NCBI RefSeq assembly: GCF_034190915.1
Contig: NW_026947484.1
Span: 134,948,982 to 135,012,981 of the forward strand
Direction of reading: 5' to 3'
Source: Cavia porcellus
Taxonomy: Eukaryota > Chordata > Mammalia > Rodentia > Caviidae
DNA length: 64,000 nt
Below are positions 31,366 to 41,639 of this stretch, piece by piece. Position numbers and translations under genes: made by a program. The notes beneath the pieces are model-generated. The model had not been told where the DNA came from. It worked only from the letters and a program-made list of their open reading frames with translations, and did not search any database. How positions within the stretch are numbered: the first letter of the stretch is position 1; the number at the start of each line of letters is the position of its first letter.

Positions 31366-32115
31366 AGGCCTCAGTAACTAAAAATACATAGAGCTGGTAA
31401 AAGAAGAGCTTCGCTGACTAAATTGAAATACTCTTTTGTCAAACCTGTTCACCTAAAGTTAGTTAAGTAAGAATTTTTGTTATTTTGACTATTAAACTAT
31501 TTCTTCAATGTCTATTAACTACAAACTAATTGCAAACTAATTGTGTAGTATTGCATTAAAAGTGTTTAAACAAACTTACTCAAAATCTGTGCAGAAAATG
31601 TGCACATACTAGTTTTTGCACACAACACATTTGTTGGAGGAACAATAGCAACAAATATAAATATCAGACTTCCTCTGTAAATCATGTTTCTTTAGAAAAA
31701 TCATTATTGTATCATTCACTAAAACACCATTTTTATCTTGAAGGGACATAAATAAATATATATATATATATAACTTCCTATCCTCTCTTTTATTTTGCTC
31801 ATAAGTTACTTATACTTTGGGTTTCTCATACAAGAGACACACGTAATATTTAACCTGTGTCTGATTTACTTTTGAAGGGACATACTGAATATGTTCATAT
31901 TTATAAAACTTTCTACTGACAATTATTTATCCTTACAGAGTCAACAATCTCGGAACAATTTTCTTTTAGAAAAGGAAAACATGAGTAATTTTGTTTGACA
32001 ACTTTAAAAAATACTTCTCTGTGACATATTAAGAAAATTGTATAATATAGAATATTTTTATGACTACTGATCTCATTTTTAAAGGAGTATAATGATGTGG
32101 TTATTTAAGATATGT
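31366..32115. other. Single-copy AT-rich DNA
   Basis: Only a (TA)n run (31751-31772) stands out. No gene recognised. Confidence 0.4.
31751..31772. repeat. (TA)n simple repeat
   Basis: About ten TA units. Confidence 0.9.
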
Positions 32116-32119
32116 ATCT

Positions 32120-32282
32120 TAATGTGGTACAGCCCTGTAACCTCAACATTTGGGAGGCTGAGGCAGGAGGACTGCCCTGAGTTCAAGGCCAGCCTAAGCT
32201 AAATAGTGAGTTCGAGGCTGGCCTGGACTACATAGCAAGATCCTGTCTCAAAAAATAAATAAATAAATAAATAAATAAATAG
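32120..32282 (+). mobile_element. B1 SINE with (AAAT)n tail
   Basis: ATGTGGTACAGCCCTGTAACCTCAACATTTGGGAGG, two GGCCAGCC/GGCTGGCC blocks, CCTGTCTC and (AAAT)7 at 32256-32282. Confidence 0.9.
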
Positions 32283-32383
32283 GAAAGAATGAAACCATTC
32301 TAGTAATTTTGAAGTACACATTATTACTATTGACAATGGTTATAAAGTTTTTTAATAGGTCTGGAGAATTTACTCCTTTTAAC

Positions 32384-32384
32384 A

Positions 32385-32415
<31 letters not shown>

Positions 32416-32425
32416 CAAAAAAAAA
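32384..32425. repeat. (AAAAC)n simple repeat
   Basis: About seven AAAAC units ending in a run of A. Confidence 0.9.
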
Positions 32426-32569
32426 AAAAGAGAGAGAAACGAAGCCTAATTGTGAAGGAGACACAGGCATTATCCGTTGAAAGTGAGTTAGGAAAACTTC
32501 CTCTCAGTTTCAGTATCTGAGACTAGATATCACAGCAGCAGTTGTGTTTTTGCTACACCTGGACTTTAA

Positions 32570-32642
32570 ACTCAGGGCTAGGAACCTTAGTTTAGAGAGA
32601 GACTTCCCCATGTCTGGGGCCCTGAGTTTGATCCTCAAACCA
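32570..32642 (+). mobile_element. ID SINE, degenerate
   Basis: CAGGGCTAGGAACCTTAGTTTAGAGAG...GGGGCCCTGAGTTTGATCCTCAAACC. Confidence 0.65.
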
Positions 32643-32901
32643 AAGTGGAAAACAAAAGCCAAAAAACCAAAACCAACTCTAGTGTTCCCGTAATAATCAA
32701 ATATACAGACAAGCTAGCTGAGGCCACTGCAAACTGTACCATATCCAGAAATGTACCAACAATAATACTAAGAGGCTGTACGGGTCATTGGGAAAAACTA
32801 CTCTAAATAAAGTAGAAAAACACCAACTCCCCAAACCAGTGATATTTCTTTTCTTCTTTGTTCCCTCCCCCACCCCCACCACCCATCCTGCCACCCACCC
32901 A

Positions 32902-33048
32902 CTTTTGTCTTTTTGAGATAGGGTTTTATCATATAGTTCAGGTTGTTCTTGAATTCACTTTGTAGCCCAGGCTGGCTTGAACAGTATTCTTCCTGCTTCA
33001 GCCTCCCAAATGCTGAGATTACAGATATGTGCCTCCATACCTGGCCCT
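32902..33048 (-). mobile_element. B1 SINE
   Basis: CTTTTTGAGATAGGGTTTTATCATATAG, two GTT-TTGAA blocks, CTCCCAAATGCTGAGATTACAG and CATACCTGGCC. Confidence 0.9.
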
Positions 33049-33079
33049 CATTTCTTTTTAAAAAACAAAAATTTGTTCG

Positions 33080-33172
33080 TCTATAAAACAGTAGTTTAGG
33101 CTGGACTTGAACTTCTGCCTTAGCCTCCTGAGTTCTAGGATTATAGACTTTTACCACCCCACACAGCTCTCA
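33080..33172 (-). mobile_element. B1 SINE fragment
   Basis: TTAGGCTGGACTTGAACTTCTGCCTTAGCCTCCTGAGTTCTAGGATTATAGACTTTTACC, a right-truncated antisense B1 next to the previous one. Confidence 0.8.
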
Positions 33173-33289
33173 AATCAGCTTCTGCAGTTTGCCAAGTTTT
33201 TTATCAGTATTTACAGAAAAATTCAAAATCCCCAGGAATGTGAACAGGCTCCTTAATTTCTAGGTTACTTTGGAGCCTACAGACCAATA

Positions 33290-33755
33290 TAGACTTGGAA
33301 CTTATCCTTACAGGAGATCAATGTGCTTTGTGTGATGGTGACAACAGGAGATTTGGGCGTGCCAAAACTGGCTGGGGAGGTAGGTGTGGCCCGTTAACTA
33401 CAAGATCCTGGAACATAGGTACAAAACAGTTCCTGAAGAACACATGGCTTTCAATAAGATACCCTAAACCTGGTGTCAGGCTGAGGCTATGTAGAAGTCC
33501 TGGCAGGATTCCTCAAGATTTGAACAGTATAAAAGGACATAGACACCAAAAGACCTTGCTAGGGTGGCTTCTCTCACAATAGCCCACCTGACTTTCTCCA
33601 GGGTGTTATCTTTTTCCTCCTTTACTCAACCCAAACTCTCTCTGCAGAGCCAGTTTCCCTTACTTTTACTTTTTCAAATAAACTTTGCCACTGATTTTTG
33701 CTTGTTTGTCCAGGAGAAGAGAGAAACCCAAAACCCACTAATTAGTGAGCTACTT
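33290..33755 (+). mobile_element. ERV LTR (family shared with 58255-58715)
   Basis: TATA-like GTATAAAAGG at 33529-33538 and polyadenylation signal AATAAACT at 33677-33684 have the spacing of a promoter and R region. Shared blocks with the minus-strand copy at 58255-58715 include GGCC-GTT-A-TACAAGATCCTGGAACA, TTCCTC-TTTACTC-ACCC, CTCTGCAG and the end TTGTCCAGGAGAAGAGAGAAACCC. Exact LTR ends and target duplication are not resolved. No internal viral sequence is adjacent, so it is probably a solo LTR. Confidence 0.65.
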
Positions 33756-33815
33756 TTAGAAGTAACTATCCGAAAACATTTTGGAGTAGCCAGCCAGGAG
33801 AAACAAAAACCAGGA

Positions 33816-33950
33816 GATTGCCATGTGTGGTGGTGCACGCCTGTAATCCTAGCACTTGCAAGACTGAGACAAGAGGATTACAGCAAGTTCAGGCCAGTGT
33901 GAGCTACATAGCAAGACCTTGTCTCAGAAAACCTAAAAGAAAACCTTAAA
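33816..33950 (+). mobile_element. B1 SINE
   Basis: TGCCATGTGTGGTGGTGCACGCCTGTAATCCTAGCACTTGC; CTTGTCTCAGAAAACC. The duplicated block is reduced to one. Confidence 0.85.
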
Positions 33951-34080
33951 AACAAATAAACAAACAAAATTCTTATAACAGTAGGAAAAAAATCAAAATT
34001 ATCGGATGCCTACATTAGCAGCATAAAAGACAAGGTCCCAGAAACACCTGCATTTTCCTGAGTTTCCTTTATATACCTTA

Positions 34081-34117
34081 AGAATGTATATTCCAAAAAA
34101 AAAAGAATGTATATTCC
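34081..34117 (+). mobile_element. Poly(A)-only retroinsertion
   Basis: The 14-mer AGAATGTATATTCC occurs at 34081-34094 and exactly again at 34104-34117, separated only by nine A. This looks like a target-site duplication around an insert that consists of nothing but a poly(A) tail. Confidence 0.55.
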
Positions 34118-34196
34118 ATTCCTAAAATTAGGGTTATAAAACTGTTTTATTTGTGGAAAATATGATATTTTAGATATAGCAAAACAGACACTACTG

Positions 34197-34350
34197 ACCA
34201 AGTTCAATGGCACACAACCTATAATTCCAGCACTCAGGAGATTGATATGGGAGGATCCCTGTGAGTTTGAGGCCAGTGTAGGCTACATAGTAAACTCAAG
34301 GAAGCCTGAACTACATAGCAAAACCTGGTCTCAAAAAAACCAAAACAAAA
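34197..34350 (+). mobile_element. B1 SINE
   Basis: GACCAAGTTCAATGGCACACAACC...ATTCCAGCACTCAGGAG; TTTGAGGCCAGTGTAGGC with duplicate; CCTGGTCTCAAAAAAACC. Confidence 0.85.
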
Positions 34351-34700
34351 CAAGCAAACAAAAAACCACATACATTATTGTTCTGGCCCAACAGGATGAA
34401 AACAATTCGTTCAGTGAATACTTCAACATTCAAGATTATATTAGAAAAGTTTAGCTGACCCAAAGATGATAATCTATGGTCTAAATGCTCACTATCCTAT
34501 TGATTTCTCAAGTCATTTAGTTGGTTTCTAGGCCATCTCCTCTGCCTATTAGGCTTTTGTAAAAGGAATGCAAACTAATTGTCTTATAGCAGAATACCTG
34601 TATAGGCTGCTAACATATAGCCTAACTAGTACACAATCAAATCACATCCTAGGATTGAAACATAATAATTACACTAAATAAAAGACTAATATAAAGAGGT
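34351..34700. other. Single-copy DNA
   Basis: Nothing recognised. Confidence 0.4.
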
Positions 34701-34704
34701 AAGC

Positions 34705-34880
34705 CTAGAACTATGCATAGTGATGCACACCTATAAACCTAAATACTTGGGAGGCTGAAATAAGAAGTTCCACAAGTGAGGCCAGCCTGGGCAATTTAGG
34801 GAGTCCTGTCTCAAAATAAAAGGACTGAGGACATAGCTCAATACAAAGTCCAAGATTCAATCCCAAGAATGGAGGATAAA
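34705..34880 (+). mobile_element. B1-ID dimeric SINE
   Basis: Shortened B1 (CATAGTGATGCACACC...GAGGCCAGCCTGGGCAATTTAGGGAGTCCTGTCTCAAAATAAAAGG) joined to an ID half (GACTGAGGACATAGCTCAATACAAAGTCC...TTCAATCCCAAG). Confidence 0.8.
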
Positions 34881-34978
34881 AAGAGTAAGCCTATAAAGTC
34901 ATATTTTATCAAATATCAGCATTTTACAGACATTCAACTAAATTCACCCAAGAAAAATAAATTTTAAAACCTATTTTG

Positions 34979-35056
34979 GGGCTGGAGGTGTAATTCAATG
35001 ATAGGATGTATTCTTAGCCAACCTGAGCCCCCAAGTTCAATCTCTGGCACAATAAA
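34979..35056 (+). mobile_element. ID SINE, old type
   Basis: GGGGCTGGAGGTGTAATTCAATGATAGGATG...CAAGTTCAATCTCTGGCAC with an AAAT tail. Confidence 0.8.
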
Positions 35057-35212
35057 TAAATAGAAAAAGTAAGTAAAACTGAGGAAATATAATTCCAAAG
35101 CTAAACATTTTCCAAATTTGTAATTTAGTGATATATGACTCTTACCATTATTATTCTCCCAGAAAAAAGTCTTAAATAAAGAGGAAAGTATTTGCCATTT
35201 AATAGCAAGACT

Positions 35213-35350
35213 GAGCCAAGTGTGGTGGCGTGCATACTTGAAATCCCAGCACTCAAGGGATCACTGCAAATTTGAGGCCAGTCTGGACTACATAGTGAAT
35301 TTAAGGCCAGCCTGATCTCTACAAAGTGAGATCCTATCTCAAACAAACAA
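35213..35350 (+). mobile_element. B1 SINE
   Basis: GAGCCAAGTGTGGTGGCGTGCATAC; both TTTGAGGCCAGTCTGGAC and TAAGGCCAGCCTGATC; ATCCTATCTCAAAC. Confidence 0.9.
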
Positions 35351-35526
35351 ACCAAACAAAAAACACGACTGAGGTCAAAGCAGACGAACTAAATTCTTTT
35401 TAATTAATTTACAATGACTATAGGCATCTAATTACCACTATTCAAAGAGTTTCAGCAAATAAAATGTAAAGAGGAAAAATCCCTGAGAATTGCAAGAGGT
35501 ATGTCTGTACACAAAGTAATTACTGC

Positions 35527-35662
35527 AGCCTAGCATGGTGGAGCATACCTGTAATCCTAGCACACAGGAGACAAAGCAGGAGGAGTCTGAGGTCAGTCTA
35601 GGCTACACAATGAACTAAAGGCAAGCCTAAACTATACAAGGAGACCCTATCTCAAAAAAATA
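35527..35662 (+). mobile_element. B1 SINE
   Basis: GCCTAGCATGGTGGAGCATACCTGTAATCCTAGCACACAGGAG; duplicate block; CCCTATCTCAAAAAAA. Confidence 0.9.
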
Positions 35663-35664
35663 GT

Positions 35665-35860
35665 AAGAATTACTATTTATTAAGCACTTAAATGTGCCAA
35701 CCAGTATACTAAACATCTAAGTTCATTACTGCATTTCATTCTCACAACAATCCTGGCAAGAAGTTACTGTTACCTATAATAGCAAATAGTTTTATTATTT
35801 TGAGGATGAAGAAGTTGAAACTGGTGAAGTAACTAGTTCAGCTTTACTCCAAAGCTTATG
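35665..35860 (+). mobile_element. MIR SINE, ancient
   Basis: CTATTTATTAAGCACTTAAATGTGCCAACCAGTATACTAAACATC, TTTCATTCTCACAACAATCCTGGC, TTTGAGGATGAAGAAGTTGAAAC follow the MIR 3' half. Confidence 0.75.
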
Positions 35861-36149
35861 CATTTACGCATTATGTACTAATTTTGTGGGTAGACAAAAC
35901 AATAATATCAGCTAATAAAACAGGATGTCAAATGCTACATTTCCTGTCTTCTCTGAGTTTTCAGCAGGGGCCTCAAAGGCCAAAATGAAAACAATAGGAG
36001 TCAAATACCCCATGTCTAAGAGCAGAGCAAGGTTCCCACGTGTGAACAATAAAAGCTGGTTTTGCAAACATCTGTTCATCATCATTCTCAAGGCTACATA
36101 AGAATTATAGTTAACTGTAAGGATCACAAGGGACAATAAGAAGGACTTC
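35861..36149. other. Single-copy DNA
   Basis: No repeat or gene recognised. Confidence 0.4.
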
Positions 36150-36258
36150 TGGCCAGTTGTGGTGGTACATGACTGTAAGCATAGCACTTGGAAAAGCTGA
36201 GGCAGGCGGGTAGCCACAAATTTGAGGCCAGCCTGTACTACAAAAGAAAGAAAGAAAC
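36150..36258 (+). mobile_element. B1 SINE, 3'-truncated
   Basis: CTGGCCAGTTGTGGTGGTACATGACTGTAAGCATAGC to GGCCAGCCTGTACTAC, then an AAAG-rich tail. Confidence 0.85.
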
Positions 36259-36578
36259 TAGAGGATATGTATTTCTCTACCTTCTAAGGGGAAAAGAAGG
36301 AGGGTACTTTCTGGCTATTACAGACAGAGAGACTAAAACCTCAAGACAATCGCTTAGTGTTTCTACCAAGGTCCCTAGAAGTATGGATACATGAGAGTAT
36401 AAAGGGATTATTCCTGACAAGGAGACAAAAACAGCTGCCTCAGAGGTAGATTTTTTTTTCATGCCTACATGAAACAGTCAAATGAAATGTTTCAGTACAA
36501 AGGAATTTTTTACAAAATGTGAAAATGTGGAAAATTACATATAAAACTAGTAACATGAAATTTAGAATTTCATTATAT

Positions 36579-36655
36579 TGCTAGACATGGTGGCACATCA
36601 AGGTGAGATAGAAGGATTACTGTGAGCCTACCTGGCCTACATAAGCAAGTTCAGC
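36579..36655 (+). mobile_element. B1 SINE, internally deleted
   Basis: CTAGACATGGTGGCACATCA joins directly to AGGTGAGATAGAAGGATTACTGTGAG. Confidence 0.7.
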
Positions 36656-36950
36656 ACTGCTTCCTGAATCCAGAGGGGAAGATGTGTGCTGTTTAATCTC
36701 CAGGAGAATCCTGTCATGCTGGCTTCCTGATATGTACTAGATTGTTCTCATTATCAGAAGAGCTCAGGACCTCATTGTTGCTAAAGATGGCTGTAGTACT
36801 TTTCAAGGGAGCCATGGTCCTTATTTTGAGCGTGACTTCTCAGCTCCAATTGTAGAAATCTCAATCTATTAGCACAGCTCCTTCACAACACTGGCATACA
36901 ATTTCTGGCTTCCATCACTGACCTTCAGGTTTTCTCAGCAGATCCATAAA
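36656..36950. other. Region upstream of L1 A, unassigned
   Basis: GC slightly above local average, with no SINE or ORF signature. It may contain the very 5' end of L1 A, whose left target duplication I could not identify. Confidence 0.35.
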
Positions 36951-36966
36951 ACAGATTGGCCTAAGG

Positions 36967-37062
36967 CCTTGCTGTGGGCTCTAGACTTTCAGTCAGACTC
37001 GTGGGGGGGGGGGGCACTGTCATGGGCTCTTGGTGTTCAGCTAGACTCATGCAGGACACTGT
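36967..37062 (+). repeat. Short ~48 bp tandem units at the L1 A 5' end
   Basis: GCTGTGGGCTCTAGACTTTCAGTCAGACTCGTG at 36971 and CACTGTCATGGGCTCTTGGTGTTCAGCTAGACTCATG at 37015 align, followed by a third partial (CACTGTGGTGGGATCC). The first contains a run of 12 G. Confidence 0.55.
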
Positions 37063-37225
37063 GGTGGGATCCAGGGCCTTGGCTGCATATTCTGAATCTT
37101 TAGTGTTGTGGACAGATTTTCTGCACTTTCTTGTGTTTAACTCTGAAGGGGTCCCTGCGGGTTCAGCAAGGACCTGAAGCAAGAACTGGAGCTCACGAAC
37201 ACAGTGAAGAGAGAATTCAACAAAT

Positions 37226-37681
37226 ATGAAGAAGGAGGCAGATGTGACTTTCTCCCCCAAATCCACAGACTCACTGGCTAGGAAGGGCACCTCAAACCTG
37301 CATATGCATAGTGACTACCAGCAACCCCAAGAGGCCTCCACAGTGAAGTGCACCAGTGGAACACAGCAGCAGACACAGCAGACTGCAGTGGTTGGTGGGT
37401 TATTCGGGTTCAGACATTCACCAGGAGGAGATTGGCCGGTAGTCACTGTAGGGAGGGGCCAACTGAGCTCACAACTCAGAACAGCTGTGGCCTGGCTCCA
37501 GACAGTGGCTTGCAGTGGAAGATCAGGTTGCCAAATTCAAGCCAGCAGAAGGTCAGGGAGCCAAGTTCAAGCACACAATAGAAACATGGATTACTGCAGG
37601 CTAAGCAAATCTGGTTCCAGCTACAGAGTTAGTGGAACTAAACATGCAAGATCTCCAGGATCTTCCACTACCCCACCATAA
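37226..37681 (+). CDS. Sense ORF in the L1 A 5'UTR (uORF candidate)
   Basis: 151 codons, starting MKKEADVTFSPKSTDSLARK. Its first third aligns with the P1 frame at 9128-9436, and the rest of the P1 frame aligns with the overlapping frame beginning at 37348 (W-x-IRVQTFTRRRLAGS...ELTTQNSCG). So the two L1 copies share an ancestral open frame here, broken in A by a frameshift. No domain recognised. Low confidence that it was ever translated. Confidence 0.3.
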   Translation: MKKEADVTFSPKSTDSLARKGTSNLHMHSDYQQPQEASTVKCTSGTQQQTQQTAVVGGLFGFRHSPGGDWPVVTVGRGQLSSQLRTAVAWLQTVACSGRSGCQIQASRRSGSQVQAHNRNMDYCRLSKSGSSYRVSGTKHARSPGSSTTPP

Positions 37682-38439
37682 AGCTATGGCTGAGTTGTTG
37701 GGATTAATCAATTCAGATCTGGACTATGCCTATGTTTTCTACCACTGACAGCAGAAACACCCCTTGAAATGGACATCTTTATTCTTGTTTTTTCTTGCGG
37801 CTCCTGTTTTTATATGAGTATGAAGAGTTTCTATTTTTTTATTGTTGTTGTTCTGTTCTGGTTTTTATTTCTTCCTTTTCTCTTTTCCTCCTGTATTTTT
37901 TACATGCTTCCAAAGCTTGCATGATCTTTTGTTCTCCAAACTTGCTTCTAATCTCCTCCTCTTCTATCTCTCAGAACTTCACCTAACCCCTTTTAAATTT
38001 TCTCCCCCAAGAGTAAAAGTGCCAGATTGAGGGTTTATTTACTGCCTACAATTTTCTGGTTCATGTTAGACTTTGTTATAAAACCAGAAATCCAGTTCAT
38101 ATGGTTAAATGTTGCAAATTAACAGCTGCCTGTTTGTCATTTTCTACGCTGTGTCAGATACTATTATTATTGCTTATTGTACCACTTTAGCCAAGGTAAT
38201 GTAATTGTTATAATCAATTGTTCTTCCTAACATAACAACACTGAGATTGCCTAAGAGTCATAAAAAATACAGTAGGTCAGTGCCAAAGAACCAGGGGCTG
38301 GGCAAAGTAGGCAACAACTTCTCATCTCCAATAAACTGAAGAGGCAGGATCTTGCAAAAGACCTAAAACCCATAAGCCAGCTACACCTGGAAGACACCTC
38401 TGAGAAGTAGTAATTTCTTAAGTTTTTTTTTTAAACTTT

Positions 38440-38550
38440 TTGAGACAGAGTCTTACTATGGAGTTTAGGCTGGCCTTGAACTCCCTGCAATCCTTCTGCC
38501 TCAGCCTCACAAATGCTGAGATTACAGGTGTGTACCACCATGCCTGGTTT
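38440..38550 (-). mobile_element. B1 SINE in L1 A
   Basis: CTTTTTGAGACAGAGTCTTACTATGGAG, AGGCTGGCCTTGAACTCCCTGC, AATGCTGAGATTACAGGTG, CCATGCCTGG. Confidence 0.9.
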
Positions 38551-38625
38551 CACAAAGGTTCTAAATACTAGCAATAAAGCTATTGCCCATGGGCAAGTCA
38601 GAAACATCAACCCTGTAGTTAAACA

Positions 38626-38639
38626 AGAAAGAAAGAAAG

Positions 38640-38686
<47 letters not shown>

Positions 38687-38691
38687 AAAGA
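38626..38691. repeat. (GAAA)n microsatellite
   Basis: About 16 AAAG/GAAA units inside L1 A ORF1. The corresponding place in P1 (about 10950) has only a short AAAAAAAAG run, so the expansion is secondary. Confidence 0.95.
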
Positions 38692-39401
38692 TACTTAAGC
38701 AAAATGCAACCCCAGACCTCCAGCCCACCAAAGGCGAACTCAAGCTGCAATAAACTTCAACAATCTGGAAGTCACCCACCTATACATCCTTGAAGTGGTA
38801 ACATCCAAAGTAACAAAGCAGGTAACTAAAGCACTAGAAAAAAATCAAATCAGAAATGATTTCTCAGGTAACGACAGAGATGGTGACCATAATGAAAGAC
38901 ATGCTTAGTGACTAAAGGAGATACAGATTTTTTTTTAAAAGGAGGAAAATGATGCAAAACATAGGAAAGAAATTAAATCTATACAGATTCAAACAGACAT
39001 GCAAGAGATTAAAATTTCCAGTGAAAGTATATGCAGCAGAACAAGCCAACATAAGGACCGAATGTCAGATATAAAAGATAGGACTGCAGTTAACAATCAT
39101 GAAAAGAAAAATTTCTTCAAAATACATAAGGGACACCAACAAATAAATCCAGCAGCTGCAAGATAATGCAAAGAAGAATAACATAAGATTGATAACAGTT
39201 AATGAAAAAGCAGCACATGGTGCAAATGACATTAGAAAACCTGTTCAAAAAAGTCATGGAACAAACCTTCCTATGAAGGAAAAAGAATTTGACATACAGA
39301 TAAGCAAGACAAAACTCCAATACCTATGATAAAAAAATCTACACCAAGGCATATAATAGTCAAGATTCCAGAAATTTAACATAAGAACAAAGTATTGAAA
39401 A

Positions 39402-39505
39402 CTTTTTTTTTTGTCTTTTTCATTTTTATCGGTACCAGGGATCGAACTCACGACCACCTGCTTGCAAGGCAGGTGCTTATGCCGCTGAGCTAAATCCCCA
39501 GCCCC
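39402..39505 (-). mobile_element. ID SINE (young type) in L1 A
   Basis: Antisense near-consensus ID. Duplication CAAAGTATTGAAAA / CAAAGTATTAAAA at 39388-39401 and 39506-39518. Confidence 0.95.
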
Positions 39506-39858
39506 CAAAGTATTAAAATTAGAGAAAAGAAACAAATCATCTATAAAGGCCCATCAGAATCACAGCACACTTCTCAACACAAACCCTCAAGGTCAAAGAC
39601 AGCTTGCAGTGAAGTATTTTAAGCCCTAAAAGAAAACAATCTGCAACACAGACTGATGTACCCAACAAAACTATCTTTCAAAACTGATGAAGAAATAAGA
39701 CACCTCTATCACAAAGAACCGAAGAAATTCATAAACACCAAACCAGCACTCCAAAATGTTCTGAAGGATAGTCTAGAAAGAGGTAACAAAGATATCAACT
39801 CCATGAACACCAACAGAAGGAAACCATAAGACAAGGCAAGAAATTAAACAGGAAAAAG

Positions 39859-40058
39859 GTGAACAAACAGGAAAATAATATGAGAAGAGTAAATCAACAC
39901 ATACAAGTGATAACCATTAATGTTAATGGTCTCAAATCACCAATTAAAAGGAACAGACTAACAGAATGGATGAAGAAACAAGAGCCAACAATATGTTGCA
40001 TACAAGAAACATTTAATTCAAAAACAAGTTCACAGACTAAAGGTGAAAGGATGGAAGA
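39859..40058 (+). pseudogene. L1 A ORF2 relic, endonuclease start
   Basis: Open for 68 codons: HIQVITINVNGLKSPIKRNR and CCIQETFNSKT, the N-terminal APE-type endonuclease motifs (metal-binding N in NVNGL and E in QET; the usual ETH has become ETF). It then runs into L1 B after the duplicated target GAAAGGATGGAAGA. ORF2 resumes at 49149. Confidence 0.85.
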
Positions 40059-40061
40059 GGG

Positions 40062-40510
40062 TTAAGGACCCGCCCAGCTTCCAGTCACACTAGACTGGGC
40101 TCTGCAGGTTTTCAGGCCTGGTTGGGCCACGCCCAGTGACCTTCTTTCAATCCCAGGAACTAGGATGCCAGAGGTGAGTTCTAGCACACCAGTATGGGCC
40201 TGGGGAGAGTTTAAGAGCCCAGCTTCCAGCCACACTAGACTAGGCTTAGGAGGTTTTACAGCCCAACTAGACCATGCCCAGTGACCGTCTTCAATCAGGG
40301 GAGCTGAGGGCACCTGACCTAACTTCCAGCACATCAGTGCTTGCCCAGGGAAAACTTTGGTCCATCACCCACAATGGTTAGGTGCCCACCCAACTTCCTG
40401 GAACACTGGGCATGGCATGGGAGGTCCTGTGGGCCTGACTGGACCATGCTGAGCAACCTCTATTCAGTCCCAGGAACCAAGAGCATAGGAGGCAATTTCC
40501 AACAAGCCCA
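40062..40510 (+). repeat. L1 B 5'UTR monomers, ~145-170 bp
   Basis: Units start at about 40073, 40218 and 40389, each CCCA(G/A)CTTCC...CACT-G-C...GG-CAT GCC-AG-GACC...CAGTCCCAGGAAC...AGC. They contain no obvious TATA. In mouse, similar monomers are promoters; that role is inferred here. Confidence 0.65.
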
Positions 40511-40539
40511 TAGGAAGCTTTGGAACATCACTTGAAACA

Positions 40540-41600
40540 CTGAAATATAGGAAAATGACTAGATGAAAGACCAAAATACAATCTCAAACATCCAGCCCAT
40601 CCCAAGAAAGCCTAGGAGCCATGTACATAGAAGAAAATATATGCCATACACCTGAAATACCTGAAATAATAGAAACTGAAATAAAGAAGCAACTCCAGGA
40701 AGCTTTAAAGGAATTCAAATAAGAAATAATCTTCCAGGTAAAAGAACAAATGATAAAAGTAATGAAAGGATATAAAAGACACAGTTAAAAAGTTAGAGGA
40801 ACAAAACAAAAGACAGAATCCTGGATGAACAATATAAGAAAAAAATAGAATACAAGAAGCAGATTCAAAGAGATATAAAGGAAACAAAAATTCCATTGAA
40901 ATTTGTCAAAACCGCCTGAGTGCAAGTAAAGATAGAATTTCAGACCTCGAAGACAAGATTGCAGCTACTGGACAGGAAAGGAAAGATCTTTTAAAAATAA
41001 CAAGGAATCAGGAAATAACAATTCAACAGCTGCAAGATGATGCAAAGAAAAACAACATAAGACTGACTGGGATAAATGAAAAAGAAGGGGACAAAACAAA
41101 AGACATCAAGAGGCTATGTTCAGAAGTAATAGCTGAAAATTCCCCAGACATGAGAATGGAAACTGCCATTTGGATTAGTGAAGCACACAGAACTCCAAAT
41201 AGCCATCACCAAAATAAAACTACACCCAGACATATAATAATCACCATCCCAGAAATCTAACATAAGAAAAGAATATTAAAAGCTGTTAGAAAGAAAAAGA
41301 CAGGTCACCTATAAAGGAAAACCTATCAGAATCACAGGAGACTTCTCAACACAAAGAGTGAAGTCAAGAAGAACATGGGATGAAGTATTTCAGATCCTAA
41401 AGGAAAATGATTTCCAATCTAAACTGATGTACCCTGCAAAACTGTCCTTCAAATGGATGGAGAAATAAGATACTTCCATGACAAAGAACAGCTGAAGAAC
41501 TTCATGATCAAAAAACCAACCCTGCAAAGAATACTGAAAGACAGTCTAGATACACACAGGAAAATACCACTAAGCAAGGCAGACAATAAAACAGAATAGA
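40540..41600 (+). pseudogene. L1 B ORF1 relic
   Basis: From CCTGAAATACCTGAAATAATAG through a coiled-coil section (AATATAAGAAAAAAATAGAATACAAG..., CAGACCTCGAAGACAAGATTGC) into the RNA-binding C-terminus (AGGAATCAGGAAATAACAATTCAACAGC, TAATAATCACCATCCCAGAAATC, GGAGACTTCTCAACACAAAG, ACTGATGTACCCTGCAAAACTGTCC). Frameshifts and stops prevent a full ORF1p. Confidence 0.75.
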
Positions 41601-41639
41601 CAGATAAAGATGCAACAGCAGAAAGATAACATGTCAACA

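Larger units (their letters stand above)
38555..39845 (+). pseudogene. L1 A ORF1 relic
   Basis: Aligns with P1 ORF1 (GGTTCTAAATAC, AAGCAAAATGCA, TTTCTCAGGTAACGACAGAGATGG). The N-terminal part has a (GAAA)n expansion at 38626-38691. The coiled-coil section (38955-39300) and C-terminal domain (39540-39845: ACTTCTCAACACAAACCC, TGATGTACCCAACAAAACTATC, CTCCAAAATGTTCTGAAGGATAG) are both recognisable. Stops and frameshifts throughout; an antisense ID interrupts it. Confidence 0.7.
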
